From NCBI GenBank assembly GCA_035518875.1, contig DATIXD010000017.1, positions 1-22,786 on the forward strand: a DNA stretch of 22,786 bases, given 5' to 3'. Source of the stretch: DATIXD01 sp035518875 (GTDB lineage: Bacteria > Pseudomonadota > Gammaproteobacteria > Methylococcales > Methylococcaceae). This document shows positions 14,247 through 22,751 of the stretch, piece by piece (within the stretch, counting starts at the first letter, position 1; every line of letters starts with the position of its first letter). Under the pieces are notes generated by a model. It searched no databases. It was not told the DNA's origin and saw only the letters and a program-made list of their open reading frames with translations. Made by a program: the position numbers and the translations under genes.

Positions 14247-15301
14247 TGCGCTGACAACTGGTAGTTCATGCCGGTGAAGCCTTGCGTTTCGCCCTCCACT
14301 GGCCGCAATGTCTTGCCTAGGGCGAAGGCTTGCTCCAGGGCCGTTCGGTCGCCGCGCACGAACAGCCTGAACACGGCTTGGGTCGGCTCGATGCGTAGCC
14401 ACTCCACCGTCCTGATGAGAGATAGCGAGCTCAGATAACTCGCCACCGTGGAGACATCAGCCAGGGATGTGATTCCCGTCACTCTCAGCTCGACTCGAGT
14501 TTCGCTCAGGGTCTTCGGAATATAGTGCTCGGCGAGTTTCCCGTAGGCACCGGCAAAGCCTGCTTGCATGGCCTCGGCCAGACTATTGAACCGGCCTTGC
14601 CAATTCGCAGGCGCGGCATCCGGCCGGTAAAACCGCCAGAGCACATCCCAGCCGTTCTCCGTTGATCGGGAAAGTCGCCCCGCCAATACGCCGGCTGCTT
14701 CATAACGGGCGGAGGCGGCGCGGATGCGTTCATCCGCACCCGATCCAAGGTCTTCCACGCTCAGGCTCTGTTGGTCGGTCAGATCCAGCAGCGGCAGGGC
14801 GATGGGCAGCCCCTCCTGCTCTGCCGCCTGCCGCAGCTCCCGATCGATTTCCGGCATCATTTCCGGCATGAACCATTCCTGCCGCTGGTCGTCTCCAACC
14901 CCCAGCCAGACGAGGATCGTTGGTCTTTGCTCGGCCCAGACGTTCACGCCTTTTTGCCTGAGCGCCTCGGTCAGTCGCATCTGATCAAAATTGACCCGCA
15001 TTACTTCGGTCTTGACGGAGGCATTTTCGGCCGCGGGCTTGCTGGCATATTCATAAGACAAGACATAGTTCACCGCTTTCTCCAGGATGGCCCCGCTCGC
15101 GCGCGACGCCAATGCCGCCGGGCTGATGACCCGACCCAAAACCAGTTGCAGGGCGCGGCGGATGTCCTGATCGCGGGCGGTCTCATCATTGCCGGTGGCG
15201 GTCACTTCGGCCTGATACAGGGTGCGGATTTCAGCCGCCTGGGCCGATGGACATCCGATCAGGAACAGAAGCAAAAGCGAACGTGCAATGCTCCCGGGCA
15301 C
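14243..15301 (-). CDS. DUF2066 domain-containing exported protein
   Basis: This 352-residue protein has a signal peptide ending near residue 22 (AQA-AE). The N-terminal half carries the DUF2066 pattern (LYQAEVTATGNDETARDQDIRRALQLVLGRV at about 28-58, and RPTILVWLGV near 125-134). The function is not known. Homologues are periplasmic or lipoprotein-like and sit next to purM in many gammaproteobacteria, as here, where purM is divergent. There is a cysteine at residue 17 inside the signal peptide, but no proper lipobox. The start is a GTG at 15301, well supported by TAGGAGGTAATT directly upstream. It heads the operon with the phosphatidyltransferase, the unknown exported protein and mtgA. Confidence 0.85.
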   Translation of the reverse strand: MPGSIARSLLLLFLIGCPSAQAAEIRTLYQAEVTATGNDETARDQDIRRALQLVLGRVISPAALASRASGAILEKAVNYVLSYEYASKPAAENASVKTEVMRVNFDQMRLTEALRQKGVNVWAEQRPTILVWLGVGDDQRQEWFMPEMMPEIDRELRQAAEQEGLPIALPLLDLTDQQSLSVEDLGSGADERIRAASARYEAAGVLAGRLSRSTENGWDVLWRFYRPDAAPANWQGRFNSLAEAMQAGFAGAYGKLAEHYIPKTLSETRVELRVTGITSLADVSTVASYLSSLSLIRTVEWLRIEPTQAVFRLFVRGDRTALEQAFALGKTLRPVEGETQGFTGMNYQLSAQ

Positions 15302-15333
15302 AATTACCTCCTACAAGCCGGTCGAGAGCGTTG

Positions 15334-15339
15334 TACAAT
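15334..15339 (+). promoter_or_regulatory. possible -10 box of purM in the divergent purM/DUF2066 gap
   Basis: TACAAT (five of six bases of the consensus) lies in the short gap between the two divergent genes, 38 bases before the ATG chosen for purM. The matching -35 position (CTACAA, 15311-15316) is weak. The reverse strand reads ATTGTA here, so the same spot could serve the DUF2066 gene. Confidence 0.3.
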
Positions 15340-15371
15340 AGCATAGCCCTTGGTGCGTGCGACATGCCCCG

Positions 15372-16460
15372 ATGGTCTTGATCGAATTCACCTCACCGGA
15401 TAGGGATAACACCTTGCACGACACTCCCGACGATCGCCTCAGTTATAGAAGCGCCGGCGTTGACATCGACGCCGGCAATGCTTTGGTGGAGCGCATCAAG
15501 CCGGTTGCCGCCAGAACTCGGATTCCAGGGGTACTGGCCGGGCTGGGCGGCTTCGGTTCCTTGTTCGAGTTGCCGCTGGATCGCTATAAAAAGCCGGTTC
15601 TGGTCGCCGGGACCGACGGCGTGGGCACCAAGCTCAAGCTGGCCGTCGAAACGGGTCGGCATGAGGGTGTGGGGATCGATCTGGTAGCCATGTGTGTCAA
15701 TGACATCGTGGTGCAGGGGGCGGAGCCGCTATTCTTTCTCGATTATTACGCCACCGGCAGGCTGGAGGTGGACGCCGCCGCCGCGGTGATCGAGGGCATC
15801 GGGCGGGGGTGCGAGTTGGCCGGTTGCGCCCTGGTGGGCGGTGAAACCGCCGAAATGCCCGGCATGTACCCGGCGGGGGAATACGACCTCGCGGGATTTT
15901 GTGTGGGTGTCGTCGACAAGGACGAGCTGCTCGACGGCAGCCGTGTCCGCCCCGGGGACATTCTGATCGGCCTGCCCTCGTCCGGCCCCCATTCCAACGG
16001 TTATTCCCTGATCCGGAAAATCCTGGAGAAAACCGGCGTCGGCCTGGATATGGATCTGCACGGCAGGCCTTTGGGCGATTGGCTGCTCGAACCCACCCGA
16101 ATCTACGTGAAATCCCTTTTGCAACTCCTGGCGAATGTGCGCGTGCATGCGCTGGCCCATATCACCGGCGGAGGCATCAGCGAAAACCTGCCGCGGGTGC
16201 TGAGGGAAGGGGTGCAAGCCTTGATCGATCTGGACGCCTGGAAGCGGCCGGCAGTTTTCGAGTGGCTGCAGCAGGCGGGCGGCGTCGCGGAGGGCGAGAT
16301 GCTGCGCACCTTTAACTGCGGCATCGGCATGATCGTGTGCGTAGCCGCCGAGGACGAACCGGCGGCTATCCAGCAGCTGCGCCTGGCCGGCGAGAATCCC
16401 TGCGTGATCGGCGAACTCTTTCCGGGCGACGCCGGGGTGAGTTACGCCGGCCTTATTTGA
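15372..16460 (+). CDS. purM: phosphoribosylformylglycinamidine cyclo-ligase PurM (AIR synthetase)
   Basis: This cytoplasmic enzyme closes FGAM to aminoimidazole ribotide with ATP, the fifth step of purine synthesis. The family blocks are all present: SYRSAGVDIDAGN near the start, GTDGVGTKLKLA, DLVAMCVNDI, GAEPLFFLDYYATG, GGETAEMPGMY, SSGPHSNGYSLIR and HITGGGISENLPR. The start is uncertain. ATG at 15372 gives 362 residues, about 15 more than usual; GTG at 15357 and TTG at 15414 are in frame, and the TTG would match the usual N-terminus best. None has a strong ribosome-binding site. purN, its common neighbour, is absent; two glycosyltransferase genes follow instead. Confidence 0.96.
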   Translation: MVLIEFTSPDRDNTLHDTPDDRLSYRSAGVDIDAGNALVERIKPVAARTRIPGVLAGLGGFGSLFELPLDRYKKPVLVAGTDGVGTKLKLAVETGRHEGVGIDLVAMCVNDIVVQGAEPLFFLDYYATGRLEVDAAAAVIEGIGRGCELAGCALVGGETAEMPGMYPAGEYDLAGFCVGVVDKDELLDGSRVRPGDILIGLPSSGPHSNGYSLIRKILEKTGVGLDMDLHGRPLGDWLLEPTRIYVKSLLQLLANVRVHALAHITGGGISENLPRVLREGVQALIDLDAWKRPAVFEWLQQAGGVAEGEMLRTFNCGIGMIVCVAAEDEPAAIQQLRLAGENPCVIGELFPGDAGVSYAGLI

Positions 16461-16542
16461 CCCACAGAACTTTCCAGCCAAATGTCGCGCGGACTGGGCG
16501 AAGCGAACCTGCCGACAAATTTTGCAAGAAGAGGTTGAACGG

Positions 16543-17268
16543 ATGGAGCTTTCTGTCGTCGTGCCGGTGCACAACGAGGCGGAAAACCTGGCGCCCTTGC
16601 TCGGGGAAATCGAGCAGGCGCTGGATGGACGTTGCGATTATGAGGTCATCTACGTGGATGACGGCAGCACGGACGACACCTTCGATCGTCTGGTCGGGCT
16701 GCGACATCAGTTTCCCCGATTGCGCATCCTGCGTCATCGGCGCGGCTGCGGGCAAAGCACGGCGCTGGCGAGTGGCATTCGCGCCGCGCGCGCGCAGTAC
16801 ATCGCCACCCTGGATGGCGACGGGCAGAACGATCCGGCCGATATACCGCGCCTTTGGGAAGCACTGAAGCACATGCCGCAGAGTAGGGCGATGGTCGCCG
16901 GTTATCGCAAGAGCCGCAAGGATACCGGCTGGCGCAAGTTTTCCTCGCGGGTGGCGAATGCCGTGCGCGGCGGCCTGCTCAAGGACAATACCCCGGATAC
17001 CGGCTGCGGTTTAAAGGTATTCTCGCGCGAACTGTTTCTGGCGCTACCCTATTTCGACCACATGCACCGCTTCCTGCCGGCGCTCACCCAGCGCGCGGGC
17101 GGCAAGGTGGTTTCCGTGGAAGTGAACCATCGCCCCCGCCTGAGGGGCGTATCCAAATACGGCACCTGGCATCGGCTATGGGTGGGCATCGTCGACCTAT
17201 TCGGCGTTATCTGGTTGCAGCGGCGCGCCCGCGTGCCGGAAGTCGAGGAAATTACCCCCGAAGCTTAG
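16543..17268 (+). CDS. family 2 glycosyltransferase, DPM1/ArnC-like polyprenyl-phosphate sugar synthase
   Basis: This 241-residue GT-A enzyme most likely transfers a sugar from a nucleotide sugar to undecaprenyl phosphate at the cytoplasmic face of the membrane. The nucleotide-binding strand reads VVVPVHNEAENL (5-16), followed by VDDGSTDDT (38-46) and the metal-binding DGDGQNDP (91-98). A NAVRGG and DTGCGLKVFSRE section and the RLRGVSKYG acceptor motif match dolichol-phosphate mannosyltransferase-like proteins. Unlike ArnC or GtrB it has no C-terminal membrane helices. The ATG at 16543 has GAGG eight bases upstream. It sits 88 bases before a lipid-linked-sugar glycosyltransferase gene, which probably uses its product. 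Confidence 0.9.
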   Translation: MELSVVVPVHNEAENLAPLLGEIEQALDGRCDYEVIYVDDGSTDDTFDRLVGLRHQFPRLRILRHRRGCGQSTALASGIRAARAQYIATLDGDGQNDPADIPRLWEALKHMPQSRAMVAGYRKSRKDTGWRKFSSRVANAVRGGLLKDNTPDTGCGLKVFSRELFLALPYFDHMHRFLPALTQRAGGKVVSVEVNHRPRLRGVSKYGTWHRLWVGIVDLFGVIWLQRRARVPEVEEITPEA

Positions 17269-17356
17269 TCAGTCGCAGCCCATCGTCCGGCGATTCCCTC
17301 AACAAAGCGCTTGCCGAACCCGCATGGCGGGGCAGTCTTCGAGATCAATCATTGCC

Positions 17357-18991
17357 ATGTGGTACCGCTTCTTGCGCAAAGACTACCTTTTTGTTTGGTT
17401 GATGCTGGTGGTCATCGGGCTGTTCTACCGACCCTTGACGCCCATCGATGAGACTCGCGCCGTTTCCGTCGCCTGGGAGATGTGGCAGAGCCAGCATTTT
17501 CTGGTGCCGCATCTCAACGGCGAGACTTACAGCCACAAACCGCCGCTCCTGCAGTGGTGCATTCATCTTTTGTGGCGGTTGTTCGGGGTGCACGAGTGGA
17601 GCGCCCGGTTGGTCGCGCCGCTGTTCGCGCTAGGCAATCTGGCCCTGACCGCCGCTCTCGCCGGGCGTCTCTGGCGCGACGAGGGCGCCTGCGCGAGACT
17701 CGCTCCCTGGTTCCTGCTCGGTCTGCCGTTGTGGGCCTTGTGGACCTCTCTCACGCTCTACGACATGCTCGTCACGTTTTTCACGCTCCTGGGGCTGCAC
17801 GGGATCGTTCGCGCCGCCAAGGGCGAAGTCCATACCGGCTGGTTCCTGACGGGCCTCGCCATCGGCGGCGGCGTGTTGGCGAAAGGGCCGGTAATTTTGC
17901 TGCTGATTCTGCCAGTTGCGTTGTTGGCGCCCTGGTGGATCGAGTCGAAACCTTCCTCGGGTTGGACCCGCTGGTATCTGGGCATGGCCGCGGCGGTGGG
18001 TTTGGGCGCGCTGATCGGGCTGGCCTGGGCTATTCCGGCCGGCATTGCGGGCGGAGATGAATACCGCAGGGCCATCTTCTGGGGGCAGTCCGCCGGACGC
18101 ATTGCGAATTCGTTCGCCCATCGGCGGCCGATGTGGTGGTATGTCGTGCTGCTGCCCTTTCTGCTGTTCCCCTGGATTTTGTGGCCGCCCCTATGGCGCT
18201 CGGTGAAGCGGTCTACGATGGATTGGGGGTTACGCTTCTGCGGCATTCAGGCCCTTTCAGTGCTGACCCTTTTCTCATTCATCAGCGGCAAGCAGGCGTA
18301 TTACCTGCTCCCCATGTTTCCGTCGCTGGCCCTGTTCGCCGCTCGCGCCGTAACTCACCCAGCGGTTGCTATAACAAGGCGCGATCAGATCGTCATCGGA
18401 GTGTTGGTGAGTGTGTTGGGCGCGATTTCCCTGTTGTTGCCGTCCTTGACGGCCTGGTTCGGATTTGGGGAGTGGGTGAACGAGGCGACGCAGATCGCCG
18501 CACAGACCCCGCTCGCGGTACAACTGATCCTGATCGGCTCCGGCGTCGCCCTCCTGGTTTGGCGGGCCGGCAGCCTGGAGATGGGAATTCGGGGCATAGC
18601 GCTGGTCATCCTGGGCACCCTGTTTGCGGCTCATCTGGTCTACCAACAGGTCGGCCGGCAGTTCCACGACCTTAAGCCGTTCGCCGAGCGTCTGGCTGCC
18701 GTGGAAAACGCGGGTGTGCCCATCGCACACTGGCGAAGTTATCACGGCGATTTCAATTTCCTGGGACGCTTGCAAAACGGTTTGCCCGAGATCGGGACCA
18801 AAGACGGATTGCTGGAATGGATGCAAGCCCATCCGCAGGGCTATGTCGTCCTGGAGTACCGGCCGAAGAAGGAACTGCAAGAGGAAGGAGCGGATTTTGC
18901 GCAGTATTACCGAGGCAGCCGCCGGGTGACGCTATGGAAGGCTTCCGAACTCGCCGCTAGAGGCGCTGTGCTGGACAAGCTTCTCGACTAA
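17357..18991 (+). CDS. ArnT/PMT-like membrane glycosyltransferase (GT39/GT83)
   Basis: This 544-residue GT-C enzyme with about 11-12 membrane helices should transfer a sugar from a polyprenyl-phosphate carrier to lipid A or another periplasmic acceptor. After the first helix it shows the family's catalytic acidic pair in TPIDETRAVSVAWEM (about 28-42), then HLNGETYSHKPPL (about 53-65) and SARLVAPLF. A C-terminal periplasmic domain (about 435-544) follows the last helix. The ATG at 17357 starts just before the basic WYRFLRK and the first helix; an in-frame ATG at 17324 adds 11 residues, and neither has a good ribosome-binding site. Coupling with the upstream DPM1-like gene suggests a two-step surface-modification pathway. 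Without arnA or arnB the sugar is unlikely to be proven aminoarabinose. Confidence 0.88.
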   Translation: MWYRFLRKDYLFVWLMLVVIGLFYRPLTPIDETRAVSVAWEMWQSQHFLVPHLNGETYSHKPPLLQWCIHLLWRLFGVHEWSARLVAPLFALGNLALTAALAGRLWRDEGACARLAPWFLLGLPLWALWTSLTLYDMLVTFFTLLGLHGIVRAAKGEVHTGWFLTGLAIGGGVLAKGPVILLLILPVALLAPWWIESKPSSGWTRWYLGMAAAVGLGALIGLAWAIPAGIAGGDEYRRAIFWGQSAGRIANSFAHRRPMWWYVVLLPFLLFPWILWPPLWRSVKRSTMDWGLRFCGIQALSVLTLFSFISGKQAYYLLPMFPSLALFAARAVTHPAVAITRRDQIVIGVLVSVLGAISLLLPSLTAWFGFGEWVNEATQIAAQTPLAVQLILIGSGVALLVWRAGSLEMGIRGIALVILGTLFAAHLVYQQVGRQFHDLKPFAERLAAVENAGVPIAHWRSYHGDFNFLGRLQNGLPEIGTKDGLLEWMQAHPQGYVVLEYRPKKELQEEGADFAQYYRGSRRVTLWKASELAARGAVLDKLLD

Positions 18992-19018
18992 GAACCTGCC
19001 GAGAACCCTTCACGCGAC

Positions 19019-19125
19019 GGCCGCGAAGATCTCGGCACCATGCCTTTCCCCGCGGCCAATTCACAGCAGCAAGCGGTCCTTTTTCGTAATCGACACCCGC
19101 CGTGATTCCCGCCGAATCGGGTCGA
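19019..19125 (+). repeat. inverted repeats in the gap before oadG
   Basis: The gap 18992-19183 holds no gene. Two inverted repeats are seen. GGCCGCG (19019-19025) pairs with CGCGGCC (19051-19057) around 25 bases. TCGA..CCCG (19090-19099) pairs with CGGG-TCGA (19118-19125) around an inner GATTC/GAATC pair. TTTTT (19080-19084) stands between them. They may be a poor terminator for the glycosyltransferase operon and a leader structure of the oad operon. Confidence 0.3.
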
Positions 19126-19183
19126 CTTCGAACCACATGCAGATTATCATTCGACGGGCTTATCCCACCCGTTGCGATCGGAC

Positions 19184-19438
19184 ATGGAATCATCAATCGG
19201 CGAACTTGTACTATCCGGCGTCAAGCTCATGATGGTCGGCATGGGGATTGTCTATCTGTTCCTGGCCCTCCTGGTCTGGGTCATCGGCATCACCTCCAGG
19301 CTGATTCAACACTATTCTCCCGAGCAGCCGCACATCCCGTCTCCCGCGGCGCCTATACACGCTCGCGAAGAAGAGCACGACGACAGCGAACTCGTGGCCG
19401 CCATCACGGCGGCGATTCATCAATACCAGAACAAGTAA
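19184..19438 (+). CDS. oadG: oxaloacetate decarboxylase gamma subunit OadG
   Basis: This 84-residue subunit links the alpha and beta subunits of the sodium-pumping oxaloacetate decarboxylase. It has one N-terminal membrane helix (about 10-35, VKLMMVGMGIVYLFLALLVW), a Pro/Ala-rich linker, and a C-terminal helix with VAAITAAIHQYQNK that is typical of OadG and contacts the alpha subunit. The start at 19184 is an ATG after CGATCGGAC; an in-frame TTG at 19172 is also possible. oadA follows after 29 bases. The order G-A-B is the standard one. Any promoter must lie in the 190-base gap upstream. Confidence 0.9.
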   Translation: MESSIGELVLSGVKLMMVGMGIVYLFLALLVWVIGITSRLIQHYSPEQPHIPSPAAPIHAREEEHDDSELVAAITAAIHQYQNK

Positions 19439-19467
19439 AACCATAAGAATATTCAAGGAGTTATTCC

Positions 19468-21231
19468 ATGGCTAACCCGCTAGGCATAACCGAGGTCGTT
19501 CTGCGCGATGCCCATCAGTCGCTGCTGGCCACTCGTTTGCGCACCGAGGATATGTTGCCGATTTGCGGCAAGCTGGATCAGGTCGGCTACTGGTCGATGG
19601 AGAGTTGGGGCGGGGCGACCTTCGACGCATGTATCCGTTACCTGGGCGAAGATCCGTGGGAACGTCTCAGAGCCCTGAAAACGGCCATGCCCAACACCCG
19701 CCAGCAAATGCTGCTGCGCGCCCAAAACCTGCTCGGGTACCGGCATTATGCCGACGACGTCGTCGACAAATTCGTCGAGCGGGCGGCAGAAAACGGCGTG
19801 GACGTGTTCCGCATTTTCGACGCGCTGAACGATCCGCGCAATTTTGAACGGGCGATCAAGGCCACGATCGACACAGGCAAGCATGCCCAGGGGGCGATTT
19901 CCTACACCGTCAGTCCGGTCCATACCATCGACATGTGGGTGGATTTGTCGAAGCGCCTAGAAGATATGGGCGCCGATTCCATCGCTATCAAGGACATGGC
20001 CGGTCTGCTCAAGCCCTATGTAGCCTTCGAACTAGTCAGCCGTCTGAAACAGGCAGTGCGCGTGCCGATTCACATGCAATGTCATGCCACGACCGGGTTG
20101 AGCACCGCCACCATCGTCAAGGCGGTGGAAGCGGGCGCCGATAATGTCGATACTGCCATTTCCTCCATGAGCATGACCTACGGTCACAGTCCGACCGAGA
20201 CCGTCGTCGCCATATTCGAAGGACTAAACCGCGACACGGGTCTCGACATGAGGTTGCTGGAAGAGATCGCGGAGTATTTCCGCGAAGTCCGAAAAAAATA
20301 CGCCAAGTTCGAGGGCAGCCTCAAGGGTGTGGACAGCCGCATTCTGGTTGCCCAGGTACCCGGCGGCATGCTGACCAATATGGAGAGCCAATTGAAAGAG
20401 CAGGGCGCGCTGCACCGCATGGATGAGGTACTGGCGGAAATTCCCAAGGTCCGCGAGGACCTGGGCTTTGTTCCCCTAGTGACGCCGACCTCGCAGATCG
20501 TGGGCACCCAAGCCGTGATCAATGTTATCGCCGGTGAGCGTTACAAGACGATCAACAAGGAAACCGCCGGCCTCCTGAAGGGCGAATACGGCGCCACACC
20601 CGCGCCGGTGAAGGATGATTTGCAACAGCGTGTTCTGGACGGCAGCGAGCCCATCACTTGCCGGCCGGCCGATCTGCTGGAACCGGAGATGGAGAAGCTC
20701 ACCGCCGAGCTTGAAAAGCTCGCCATCGAAAACAACGTGAAGCTGGCCGAAAACACGGTAGACGATGTTCTGACCTACGCCCTATTTGCGCAGACCGGCT
20801 GGCGCTTCCTGCAAAACCGTAATGACCCGGGGGCCTTCGAACCTGCGCCGGGTGCTATGCCGGCGGCGGTCGTCACGGAAGAGGTGTTTGCTCCCGATGG
20901 GGCGAAAGCCTATACGGTCACGGTCAATGGCAGGCCTTATCATGTGGAAGTCGCGCCGGGCGGCGCGGTGACTTCCGTGCAGCCGGCGGCTGCAAGGGGA
21001 CCGGTCATGGTCGGTGCCGGCGAGATCGTCAAGGCGCCGATGGCCGGCCATATCCTGCGCATTAATGTAAAGGAAGGTCAGGCGGTTTCGGCGGGGGAGG
21101 TGGTGGTGGTGATGGAGGCCATGAAAATGGAAACCGAAGTGCGCGCGCGGCATGGCGGCACGGTGGCGAGCATTGCCGTAAAGGTGAGCGACACCGTGGC
21201 GGCCAACGATGTTCTCCTAACCCTGGGTTGA
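19468..21231 (+). CDS. oadA: oxaloacetate decarboxylase alpha subunit OadA (biotin carboxyltransferase)
   Basis: This 587-residue soluble subunit moves the carboxyl group of oxaloacetate to its own biotin, giving pyruvate. The carboxyltransferase TIM barrel starts with RDAHQSLLATR (Asp14, the first metal ligand). IKDMAG carries the active-site Lys175. The metal motif reads H-M-Q-C-H-A-T-T-G, so the first His of the usual HCH pair is Gln204 and only His206 remains. The C-terminal biotinyl domain (about 512-587) has EAMKMET with Lys553 as the biotin site. AAGGAG precedes the ATG at 19468. The same protein family serves as pyruvate carboxylase subunit B, but oadG and oadB on either side identify the complex. 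Confidence 0.95.
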   Translation: MANPLGITEVVLRDAHQSLLATRLRTEDMLPICGKLDQVGYWSMESWGGATFDACIRYLGEDPWERLRALKTAMPNTRQQMLLRAQNLLGYRHYADDVVDKFVERAAENGVDVFRIFDALNDPRNFERAIKATIDTGKHAQGAISYTVSPVHTIDMWVDLSKRLEDMGADSIAIKDMAGLLKPYVAFELVSRLKQAVRVPIHMQCHATTGLSTATIVKAVEAGADNVDTAISSMSMTYGHSPTETVVAIFEGLNRDTGLDMRLLEEIAEYFREVRKKYAKFEGSLKGVDSRILVAQVPGGMLTNMESQLKEQGALHRMDEVLAEIPKVREDLGFVPLVTPTSQIVGTQAVINVIAGERYKTINKETAGLLKGEYGATPAPVKDDLQQRVLDGSEPITCRPADLLEPEMEKLTAELEKLAIENNVKLAENTVDDVLTYALFAQTGWRFLQNRNDPGAFEPAPGAMPAAVVTEEVFAPDGAKAYTVTVNGRPYHVEVAPGGAVTSVQPAAARGPVMVGAGEIVKAPMAGHILRINVKEGQAVSAGEVVVVMEAMKMETEVRARHGGTVASIAVKVSDTVAANDVLLTLG

Positions 21232-21243
21232 GGTCGGGAACTG

Positions 21244-22371
21244 ATGGGTAATCTTCTCGATCTTTGGCAAAGCACCGGCCTGTCCAATTTCCAGTGGGGA
21301 CAGGTCGTGATGATGGCGGTGGGATTTCTGCTCATCTTCCTCGCCGTGCGTAAGGGGTTCGAGCCTCTGTTGCTGTTGCCGATCGGCTTCGGCGCCGTGC
21401 TGAGCAACATTCCGGTTGCCGGGATCGCGGAAGAGGGGGGGCTTCTGTCTTATCTGTACCTGGGGATCAAGTCGGGAGTTTTTCCCTTGCTGATTTTCAT
21501 GGGAGTGGGGGCGATGACCGACTTCGGGCCGATGTTGGCGAATCCGAAAACCCTGCTGCTCGGCGCCGCCGCCCAATTCGGCATCTTCGGCACGCTGCTC
21601 GGCGCCTTGTCGCTCAATCTAGTGCCGGGCCTGCACTTCACGTTCAAAGATGCCGCCGCCATCGCCATCATCGGCGGGGCGGACGGCCCCACCGCCATCT
21701 ACGTGGCCTCGCGTCTCGCGCCCGAGCTGCTCGGTGCGATCGCGGTCGCCGCATATTCCTACATGGCGCTGGTTCCGCTGATCCAGCCGCCGATCATGCG
21801 TGCCCTGACGAGCCCGGAGGAGCGGCTGATCGAGATGGCGCAGATGCGTCACGTGGGCAAGGAGGAGAAGGTCATCTTCCCTTTGGTGCTGCTGATCCTG
21901 AGCGCAGCCCTGCTGCCTTCGGCGGCACCCCTGATCGGCATGTTCTGCCTGGGCAATCTGATGCGGGAATGCGGGGTGGTCGAGCGCCTAAGCAAGACCG
22001 CGCAGAACGAGTTGATCAACATCGTGACAATTTTCCTGGGACTTTCCGTCGGCTCCAAGCTGAGCGCCCATGCGTTCCTGCGGCCTGAGACACTGGGCAT
22101 CCTCGTCTTGGGGGCCATCGCCTTCAGCTTCGGCACCGCTGCTGGAGTAGTCATGGCGAAGATCATGAACCGGTTCAGCGCCAACAAGGTCAACCCCCTG
22201 ATCGGCGCAGCCGGGGTTTCCGCCGTGCCGATGTCCGCCCGGGTCGCGAACAAGGTCGGGCAGGAGAGCAATCCCCACAATTTCCTGCTCATGCACGCCA
22301 TGGGGCCCAACGTAGCCGGTGTGATCGGCTCCGCCGTTGCCGCCGGCGTTTTGCTGGCGCTGGTGCGATAA
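21244..22371 (+). CDS. oadB: oxaloacetate decarboxylase beta subunit OadB (sodium ion pump)
   Basis: This 375-residue inner-membrane subunit decarboxylates carboxybiotin and exports sodium ions. It has about nine membrane helices plus re-entrant loops. The key Asp lies in IIGGADGPTAIYVAS (Asp147), the equivalent of the sodium-binding Asp203 of the longer Klebsiella protein. The second conserved region, NPLIGAAGVSAVPMSARV, lies near residues 317-334. The length equals the common short form. The start ATG at 21244 is 12 bases after the oadA stop, with GAGGTCGGG between. It is the last gene of the oad operon and is followed by a clear terminator. Confidence 0.95.
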   Translation: MGNLLDLWQSTGLSNFQWGQVVMMAVGFLLIFLAVRKGFEPLLLLPIGFGAVLSNIPVAGIAEEGGLLSYLYLGIKSGVFPLLIFMGVGAMTDFGPMLANPKTLLLGAAAQFGIFGTLLGALSLNLVPGLHFTFKDAAAIAIIGGADGPTAIYVASRLAPELLGAIAVAAYSYMALVPLIQPPIMRALTSPEERLIEMAQMRHVGKEEKVIFPLVLLILSAALLPSAAPLIGMFCLGNLMRECGVVERLSKTAQNELINIVTIFLGLSVGSKLSAHAFLRPETLGILVLGAIAFSFGTAAGVVMAKIMNRFSANKVNPLIGAAGVSAVPMSARVANKVGQESNPHNFLLMHAMGPNVAGVIGSAVAAGVLLALVR

Positions 22372-22386
22372 ACTCGACACCCGTTG

Positions 22387-22425
22387 GGTGGAAGCGCTTG
22401 GGAAAGCGTTTCCGCCGGTCTTTTT
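22387..22425 (+). terminator. rho-independent terminator of oadGAB
   Basis: GGTGGAAGCGCTT (22387-22399) pairs with AAGCGTTTCCGCC (22404-22416) through 13 positions, two of them G-U, around a GGGA loop. GGTCTTTTT follows directly. It lies 16 bases after the oadB stop. Confidence 0.85.
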
Positions 22426-22751
22426 GAGCGCGCAAGTCAAATACCTCGCTCTTCCGAGCGTCTGCGGCCTAATTCAGCGCCTTATCTCTTCGCTTGCCGG
22501 GCACTAATGACCAATCGTCCCGGTAATCGTCGAATCTTCGAACACAACCTTTGTTTCTATGCATCAGCAAGCGAGCGGGCGGGTAATCCCTGTCCATCCG
22601 CCAGGCATCGGGCGGGTTTGTGGGATTTGATTCGGCGCGGGGTACACAAGTCCGTGCAGAGTGATTAGACTGGACTGACCGACAGGCGCCGATAACGGTC
22701 GGGCGCCGGTATTGGAGAAGGTCGTCCGATCCAGGCCATTGGGAGCTCATC
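22426..22751. other. intergenic region before the last gene
   Basis: I see no gene in these 326 bases. Near the right end GGCGCC occurs twice (22685-22690 and 22703-22708) with similar following bases, an imperfect direct repeat about 18 bases apart that could be an operator of the next gene. No convincing -35/-10 pair was found. Confidence 0.4.

Noticed and set aside
19143..19149. ATTATCA upstream of oadG, like half a Fur box
   Set aside because: The other half-site does not match, and a role for Fur at oadG has no further support.
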